Below are positions 41,660-45,785 of a stretch of 45,785 nucleotides of DNA, in pieces. Made by a program: the position numbers and the translations under genes. Position 1 is the stretch's first letter, and each line of letters opens with the position of its first letter. Below the pieces are notes generated by a model. That model searched no databases, was not told the DNA's origin, and saw only the letters and a program-made list of their open reading frames with translations. The DNA comes from DAOTVC01 sp034437215 (lineage in GTDB: Bacteria > Chloroflexota > Anaerolineae > B4-G1 > SLSP01): positions 1 through 45,785 of the forward strand of contig DAOTVC010000081.1 in the NCBI GenBank assembly GCA_034437215.1. Direction: 5' to 3'.

Positions 41660-43153
41660 ATGGCGAGCCTGCGCTGGCGCCTGCTCCTGAGCCACCTGGC
41701 GGTCATCCTCCTGGCGACGCTCCTGGCGGGCTTCCTGCTCCTCTCCTCCCTGGAGCGCTACTTCGTGCAGGCCGCCGAGGCCAGCCTGACGGCCCAGGCG
41801 CGCCTCACCGCCCAGACCCTCCTGCCCGGCACGATGACGGCGGGCCCCGAGGTCGCGGCCGCCCCGCCCGTCTACAACGCCGTCCAGCAGCAGCGGACGA
41901 GCAACCTCTCCCTGCAGGCGGAGAACGTCGCCGTCCCGCCGACGGGCGACCTCGATCTCACCTACCTCTCCGACTCCTCGCTGCAGTTGGGCGCACAGCT
42001 CGACACTCGCATCCGCATCCTCGATCCCCACGGACTGGCGGTCTACGACTCGGAGGGAAGCGTGACGGGGCGCTCGCTGAGCGAGGATCCCCTCGTCGCT
42101 CAGGCCCTTCTGGGGCAGTACGACAGCCGCGTCGCGGAGGGCGTGGTCTCCGTCGCCGCGCCCGTCTTCCTCGAGGAGGAGCTGGTGAGCGTCGTCTATC
42201 TCTCCCAGCCCCTCACCGACGTCGCGGCGGTGCTGAGCGATCTGCGCACCCGCTGGGTGCTCTCCACCGGCGTCGCCCTGCTCCTCTCGGCGGGGGTGGG
42301 CCTCGTCCTCTCGGGGGCCATCACCCAGCCCCTGCGCCGCCTGACGACGGCCGCACAGGACGTGGCCCGGGGCGACTTTGAGACCCGCGTCCCCGTACGC
42401 TCCCGTGACGAGCTGGGGCAGCTGAGCCACGCCTTCAACGACATGACGGGCCGGCTGCGCGCCGCCCGGCAGATGCAGACCGACTTCGTCGCCAACGTCT
42501 CCCACGAACTGCGCACCCCCCTCACCTCCGTCAAGGGGATGGTGGAGACCCTGCGCGACGGCGCCGTCGACGATCCCGAGGTGCGCGACCGCTTCCTGGA
42601 GACGGTGGAGAGCGAGACCGATCGCCTCATCCGGCTGGTGAACGACCTGTTGACCCTCTCGCGGGCCGATTCGGAGGCGCTGAACCTGCGACGCGACGTC
42701 GTGGACCCGGGGGCCCTGCTGCGCGCGGCGGTGGAGGCACTGCGGTCGCGGGCCCGGGACCTGGGCCTGACCCTGGAGGTCGAGATCGCGCCGGACCTGC
42801 CCCTCGTCTCCGCGGACCCCGACCGGGTCGCGCAGGTGCTCGTCAATCTCGTGGACAACGCCCTCAAGTACTCCCGGGTGGGCGGGCAGGTGACGGTGAC
42901 CGCCGGCCCCCACGAGGAGGGCGTCCTGGTGGAGGTGCACGACGAAGGGATCGGCATTCCGCCGGAGGCGCTGCCCCACGTCGGAGAGCGCTTCTACCGG
43001 GCCGACAGGGCGCGCTCGCGGGCTCACGGCGGCAGCGGGCTGGGACTCGCCATCGCCGCGGCTCTCGTGGAGGCCCACGGCGGGCGCCTCTGGCTCGAGA
43101 GCCGCGAGGGCAAGGGGACCGGCGCGTACTTCACGCTGCCCAGGGCAGCTTAG
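41660..43153 (+). CDS. phoR: PhoR-like sensor histidine kinase
   Basis: 497 residues. Two helices (about 7-29 and 195-217) enclose an extracytoplasmic sensor of about 165 residues, followed by HAMP (ITQPLRRLTTAAQDVARGDF), HisKA with H282 (VANVSHELRTPLTSVKG), and the ATPase with N-box LVNLVDNALKYS, G1 DEGIGIP, F-box RFYRADRARS and G2 GGSGLGLAI. Partner of the regulator one base upstream. The stop codon TAG (43151-43153) coincides with the start of repeat element A3, so the C-terminus may have been defined by the insertion. Confidence 0.93.
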   Translation: MASLRWRLLLSHLAVILLATLLAGFLLLSSLERYFVQAAEASLTAQARLTAQTLLPGTMTAGPEVAAAPPVYNAVQQQRTSNLSLQAENVAVPPTGDLDLTYLSDSSLQLGAQLDTRIRILDPHGLAVYDSEGSVTGRSLSEDPLVAQALLGQYDSRVAEGVVSVAAPVFLEEELVSVVYLSQPLTDVAAVLSDLRTRWVLSTGVALLLSAGVGLVLSGAITQPLRRLTTAAQDVARGDFETRVPVRSRDELGQLSHAFNDMTGRLRAARQMQTDFVANVSHELRTPLTSVKGMVETLRDGAVDDPEVRDRFLETVESETDRLIRLVNDLLTLSRADSEALNLRRDVVDPGALLRAAVEALRSRARDLGLTLEVEIAPDLPLVSADPDRVAQVLVNLVDNALKYSRVGGQVTVTAGPHEEGVLVEVHDEGIGIPPEALPHVGERFYRADRARSRAHGGSGLGLAIAAALVEAHGGRLWLESREGKGTGAYFTLPRAA

Positions 43154-43302
43154 GGTTCGTAAAAGTATAACTTCCCGACATCTCTGGAGTTAGGATGAGA
43201 CAACTCCTCCTGACTCGTTTGAGGGCTGTGCGCCTCCAGCACTTCCAGAAGTTCGTTACGCTCCCCAAGCACCCACCGTCGGGAAGTTGTTTTCTTACAG
43301 AC
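43152..43302 (-). mobile_element. Family A MITE-like element, copy A3
   Basis: 151 bp, inverted relative to A1 and A2. Begins AGGGTTCGTAAAAGTATAAC, ends GTTTTCTTACAGAC; inner ends AACTTCCCGA and TCGGGAAGTT are inverted repeats. The GCTT at each border (43148-43151 region and 43303-43306) is a possible short target duplication, not seen at the other copies. It lies between the kinase and the flavodoxin-fold gene. Confidence 0.8.
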
Positions 43303-43344
43303 GCTTGCACGCCGTCATGGCGGACGAGGAGACCTGAGGACGAG

Positions 43345-44136
43345 ATGAAGATCCTGGCACTGACGAGCAGCTACCGCAAGAAGGGTAACACCGCACGGAT
43401 CGTGCAGCTGGTTCTGGACCGAATGGAGAGACTCGCAGCCGCAGAGGGTGAGCCCCTTGAGGCGGAGAGCGTCAACCTGGCCCACCTGCACCTCGAGCCC
43501 TGTCGCGGCTGCCGGGCCTGCTTCGACCTGGGAGAGGAGCGCTGTCCCTTGAAGGACGACCTGCCGACCATCAAGGCTCGGATCGACGCAGCCGATGGCG
43601 TCATCCTCGCCAGCCCCGTCTACGTGGAGGACGTCAACGGGGTGATGAAGACGCTCGTCGATCGGCTGGCCTACATCTGCCACCGCCCCGAGCTCTTCTC
43701 GAAGTGCGCCTACGTCCTGACCACATCGGGCGTCGGGTCGTCGCGCCACTCCCGGCAGACCATGAGCACCGCCCTGCGCACCTGGGGCGCCTACGTCGCC
43801 GGGCAGGCCACCTTCAAGACGGGCGCTTTCATGGCCCAAGAGACGCTGGTGGAGCGCCACGCAGAGCAAGCCGAACAGGTCGCAGAAGCGCTCTTCCGCA
43901 GCGTTCGCGAGCAACGACCGGCACGCCCCTCCTTCCTCTCGCTGATGACCTTCCGTATCCAACAGCAGTACTGGATCAAGAACGAGAACGGCGATGACTC
44001 CCTCGACGCTACCTACTGGAAGGAGCGAGGCTGGACCGATCCACGCTGCGAGTACTACGCGCCCCACGAGGCCGGACGTCTGAAGGTGTCCCTGGCCCGA
44101 GTCACAGGCGCGCTCATCGCCCCCTTTGTCATTTAG
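43345..44136 (+). CDS. Flavodoxin-fold NAD(P)H/FMN oxidoreductase, iron-sulfur flavoprotein-like
   Basis: 263 residues, cytoplasmic. FMN phosphate loop LTSSYRKKGNTARI, a cysteine set CRGCRACFDLGEERC (C-x2-C-x2-C-x7-C, as in the iron-sulfur flavoprotein group), DGVILASPVYVEDVNGVMKT for the flavin ring, and a C-terminal region with WIKNENGDDSLDATYW. ATG at 43345 with GAGGAC upstream; a longer frame from 43195 reads across repeat A3 and is rejected. It is flanked by the A3 element and an A-family fragment (A4) in the same orientation. Confidence 0.85.
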   Translation: MKILALTSSYRKKGNTARIVQLVLDRMERLAAAEGEPLEAESVNLAHLHLEPCRGCRACFDLGEERCPLKDDLPTIKARIDAADGVILASPVYVEDVNGVMKTLVDRLAYICHRPELFSKCAYVLTTSGVGSSRHSRQTMSTALRTWGAYVAGQATFKTGAFMAQETLVERHAEQAEQVAEALFRSVREQRPARPSFLSLMTFRIQQQYWIKNENGDDSLDATYWKERGWTDPRCEYYAPHEAGRLKVSLARVTGALIAPFVI

Positions 44137-44153
44137 GTGCTCGAGTCAGCGAC

Positions 44154-44180
44154 GCGTTCGTAAAAGTATAACCTCTCGCC
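44154..44180 (-). repeat. Family A end fragment, A4
   Basis: GCGTTCGTAAAAGTATAACC matches the outer end of A3 for about 20 bases and then diverges. It is either a solo end or a decayed copy; same orientation as A3, 1 kb away. Confidence 0.55.
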
Positions 44181-44195
44181 ATTCCCTCCGACCCG

Positions 44196-44522
44196 TCACT
44201 CCTCGGGGCGCCACTGCTGGGCGCTATCGTGCAGATTCTTCAGCCGTTGCCAGTGGTTCTCGATGGCCGCGCGCCCCTGTTGGGTGAGACGCACCCGGGT
44301 GTTGGGCTTCTTGTCGATGAACTGCTTTTCGATCTCCACCAGCCCGGCCTCCTCCAATCGAGAGAGATGGGTGGAGAGATTGCCCTTCGTCAGCCCCGTC
44401 AACCGCTGGAGGGCCAGAAAGTCGGCGCTGTTGCAGGCAGAGAGCGCAGTCAGCAGGGCCAAACGGGCCGGTTCGTGGACGATCTTATCGAGACCCGCCA
44501 GAGATTCGAAAGCCTCGGTCAT
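44196..44522 (-). CDS. Small winged-helix transcriptional regulator
   Basis: 108 residues, a single winged helix of the MarR-like/HTH_27 type: IVHEPARLALLTALSACNS, FLALQRLTGLTKGNLSTHLS with recognition helix KGNLSTHLSRLEEAGLVE, and wing IEKQFIDKKPNTRVRLTQQG. No ligand-binding domain is present. ATG with GAGGAGGGAGC upstream. Such small proteins often act on neighbouring membrane-protein genes, but no clear target operator is seen here. Confidence 0.87.
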   Translation of the reverse strand: MTEAFESLAGLDKIVHEPARLALLTALSACNSADFLALQRLTGLTKGNLSTHLSRLEEAGLVEIEKQFIDKKPNTRVRLTQQGRAAIENHWQRLKNLHDSAQQWRPEE

Positions 44523-44681
44523 GCTCCCTCCTCTGACAAAATCTTGAGGTTACGCACCAGGGTAGATCTCCCAAAGATCGAAGAGCTATCCTGCGGCTGT
44601 CACACGCCTGCCATATTCTCCCGGTACACTCATAGGTAGTCGCTTAGCCGAGTGGTGACTTCGCCAAAGAGAAACATTACT

Positions 44682-44841
44682 GACTGCCCTGAAAAAACTT
44701 CTTCCAACACGGAGAACACCGAGAAAACCAAGGAGATAGTGAAATATCTTTATAAAAAGCGCTCTTGTGCCTGATTTTATGAAGTCCAATTTAAAAAATC
44801 TCCGTGCCCTCTGTGGTAAAAAGGCTTTTTTCAGCAGAGTC
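44682..44841. mobile_element. Family C MITE-like element, copy C2
   Basis: 160 bp, the same length as C1. Inverted ends GACTGCCCTGAAAAAACTTC and (inward) GACTCTGCTGAAAAAAGCCT, each followed by an AACACGGAG/ACCACAGAG box. Flanked by the perfect 6-bp direct repeat ATTACT (44676-44681 and 44842-44847). Confidence 0.85.
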
Positions 44842-44851
44842 ATTACTATCA

Positions 44852-44882
44852 GACTACCCGACTACCTGACTACCTGACTACA
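44852..44882 (+). repeat. GACTACCT octamer tandem repeat
   Basis: Four units: GACTACCC, GACTACCT, GACTACCT, GACTACA. It starts five bases after the C2 target duplication and ends four bases before the GGAGG of the next gene. Confidence 0.85.
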
Positions 44883-44898
44883 CAACGGAGGTATTGAT

Positions 44899-45783
44899 AT
44901 GCACAAATCCCTACAGATCTGCTTCTTGATCGCTCTGCTCGGTGTCTGCGGCCTTTCCGCGTGCGGCGACCCGAGCCATCCCACGGCAGAGCGCGACGCT
45001 ACCGCTGTCCTGCATATCTTCAGCGGGAGGCCCGATCCCGAGTGGAGGCTGAACGCGGAGCAGCTCGCGGAACTCGAGAGCCTCTTGGAGTCGCTGCCGG
45101 AAGATGTCCCCCACCCCGAGCCCCAGCAGCTCGGCTACCGGGGCTTCGCCCTCCACCTGGAGCCCGCGGGCGAGCCTTACCTGCGCGCCTTTAACGGTGT
45201 CGTCCGCCTCAAGGAGCGCGTTGGGGAGCGCTGGCTCTCCGACCCCGGGCGGAGCGTCGAGCACTGGCTGCTCGCGTCGGGTGAGGAGACCCTCGAGCCG
45301 TCGCTTCTCGAGGTGGTTGAGGAGGAACTCGCACCGAAGAGCGAGGACGGGACCGGCGAGCTCGCCATCTACCTCACAACGGAGGAGGTCGCACCCGCGG
45401 ACCTGCTGGGAGAGGTCGACCTGGCCGCCCTCCCCCACGCCCCCTACCCCCTCATCACCCAAGACGACATCCTCGCCTACGACGTGACCTCCCACACCTT
45501 CACCCTGCGCCCGGAGGTCGCCGCCGACCTGAGCCTCGCAGAGATCCCCGTCTCGGGACTCCCCTTCGTCCTCTACGTAGGCGAGGAACCCATCTACGCC
45601 GGCGCCTTCTGGACCCCGCTCTCCTCTCTCTCCTTTGACGGCGTGGTCATCGAGCCCTGGTTACCCGGCGGCGAGAACGCCTTCCACGTAACCCTGGGTT
45701 ACCCCGGACCGGACTTCTTCGAGGGCGAGGACCCGCGGGCCGACCCTCGCCTGCTCGCAGCCATCTCGGAGCTTGAGAAGTGA
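44899..45783 (+). CDS. Lipoprotein of unknown function
   Basis: 294 residues, complete (TGA two bases before the window end). Signal peptide MHKSLQICFLIALLGVCGLS with lipobox GLSAC, then a short linker and an acidic beta-rich domain. Visible landmarks: VLHIFSGRPDPEWRLNAEQL, YRGFALHLEPAGEPYLRAFN, DDILAYDVTSHTFTLRPEVA and GLPFVLYVGEEPIYAGAFWT. The last two resemble a small domain that recurs in secreted bacterial proteins; I cannot name it. ATG with GGAGG seven bases upstream. Confidence 0.75.
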   Translation: MHKSLQICFLIALLGVCGLSACGDPSHPTAERDATAVLHIFSGRPDPEWRLNAEQLAELESLLESLPEDVPHPEPQQLGYRGFALHLEPAGEPYLRAFNGVVRLKERVGERWLSDPGRSVEHWLLASGEETLEPSLLEVVEEELAPKSEDGTGELAIYLTTEEVAPADLLGEVDLAALPHAPYPLITQDDILAYDVTSHTFTLRPEVAADLSLAEIPVSGLPFVLYVGEEPIYAGAFWTPLSSLSFDGVVIEPWLPGGENAFHVTLGYPGPDFFEGEDPRADPRLLAAISELEK

Positions 45784-45785
45784 CC

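Noticed and set aside
43148..43306. GCTT target duplication for family A
   Set aside because: Seen only at A3; A1 and A2 have no matching flanks, so no duplication is claimed for the family.
43195..43344. N-terminal extension of the flavodoxin-fold gene
   Set aside because: The extension is translated from repeat element A3; the ATG at 43345 has a ribosome site and starts the flavodoxin fold.

Overview
The window looks like a GC-rich chromosomal segment from a Chloroflexota (Anaerolineae-like) bacterium. This is inferred from the Thr/Pro-rich lipoprotein linkers, the Rsb-type phosphatases, the AOR/Hdr gene set and the gene neighbourhoods; there is no rRNA marker. All 45.8 kb is gene-dense, with short intergenic spaces populated by small mobile repeats.

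Layout. 1-5451 (-): membrane-arm genes of respiratory complex I, nuoJ-K-L-M-N (nuoN cut by the window edge), headed by a 41-residue membrane microprotein; no peripheral-arm nuo genes are present. 5467-5589: a broken ABC-ATPase N-terminus. 5770-13683 (-): one probable operon of MoaD-like protein, tungsten aldehyde ferredoxin oxidoreductase (AOR), ferredoxin, HdrA-MvhD fusion, HdrC with a C-terminal membrane anchor, HdrB and a polyferredoxin, i.e. an aldehyde-linked Hdr electron-transfer (possibly bifurcating) module. 13971-16780: GT2 glycosyltransferase, bactofilin, DUF4446 protein. 17237-20215 (+): anchored metallopeptidase and glutamate racemase. 20285-25311 (+): a partner-switching module (STAS antagonist, anti-sigma kinase, two tandem membrane PP2C phosphatases) without a sigma factor. 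25611-27073: helix-hairpin-helix protein and HIT hydrolase. 27080-29919 (-): an N-type ATPase operon that has lost subunits a, c, b, alpha and half of gamma. 30153-31166: MreB. 31708-35107 (+): MacAB-like efflux operon behind a palindromic operator. 35195-40693: secreted/lipoproteins, tRNA-Ser(CGA), and a hydrolase with a leaderless-type promoter. 40901-43153 (+): PhoB/PhoR-like two-component system behind a Pho-box-like repeat. 43345-45783: flavodoxin-fold protein, winged-helix regulator and a lipoprotein.

Three families of short non-autonomous repeats were found by reading: A (about 150 bp, TIR ending in AACTTCCCGA), B (110-116 bp, 5-bp target duplications) and C (exactly 160 bp in both copies, 6-bp target duplications). 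One B copy sits inside an A copy. Separately, three short tandem-repeat tracts of unrelated sequence lie immediately upstream of Shine-Dalgarno sites.

The most notable items are the internally deleted N-ATPase operon, the AOR/Hdr operon with an anchored HdrC beside an orphan complex I membrane arm, the 4 x 26-residue repeat in NuoL, and the repeat elements that supply stop codons and touch promoters of neighbouring genes.
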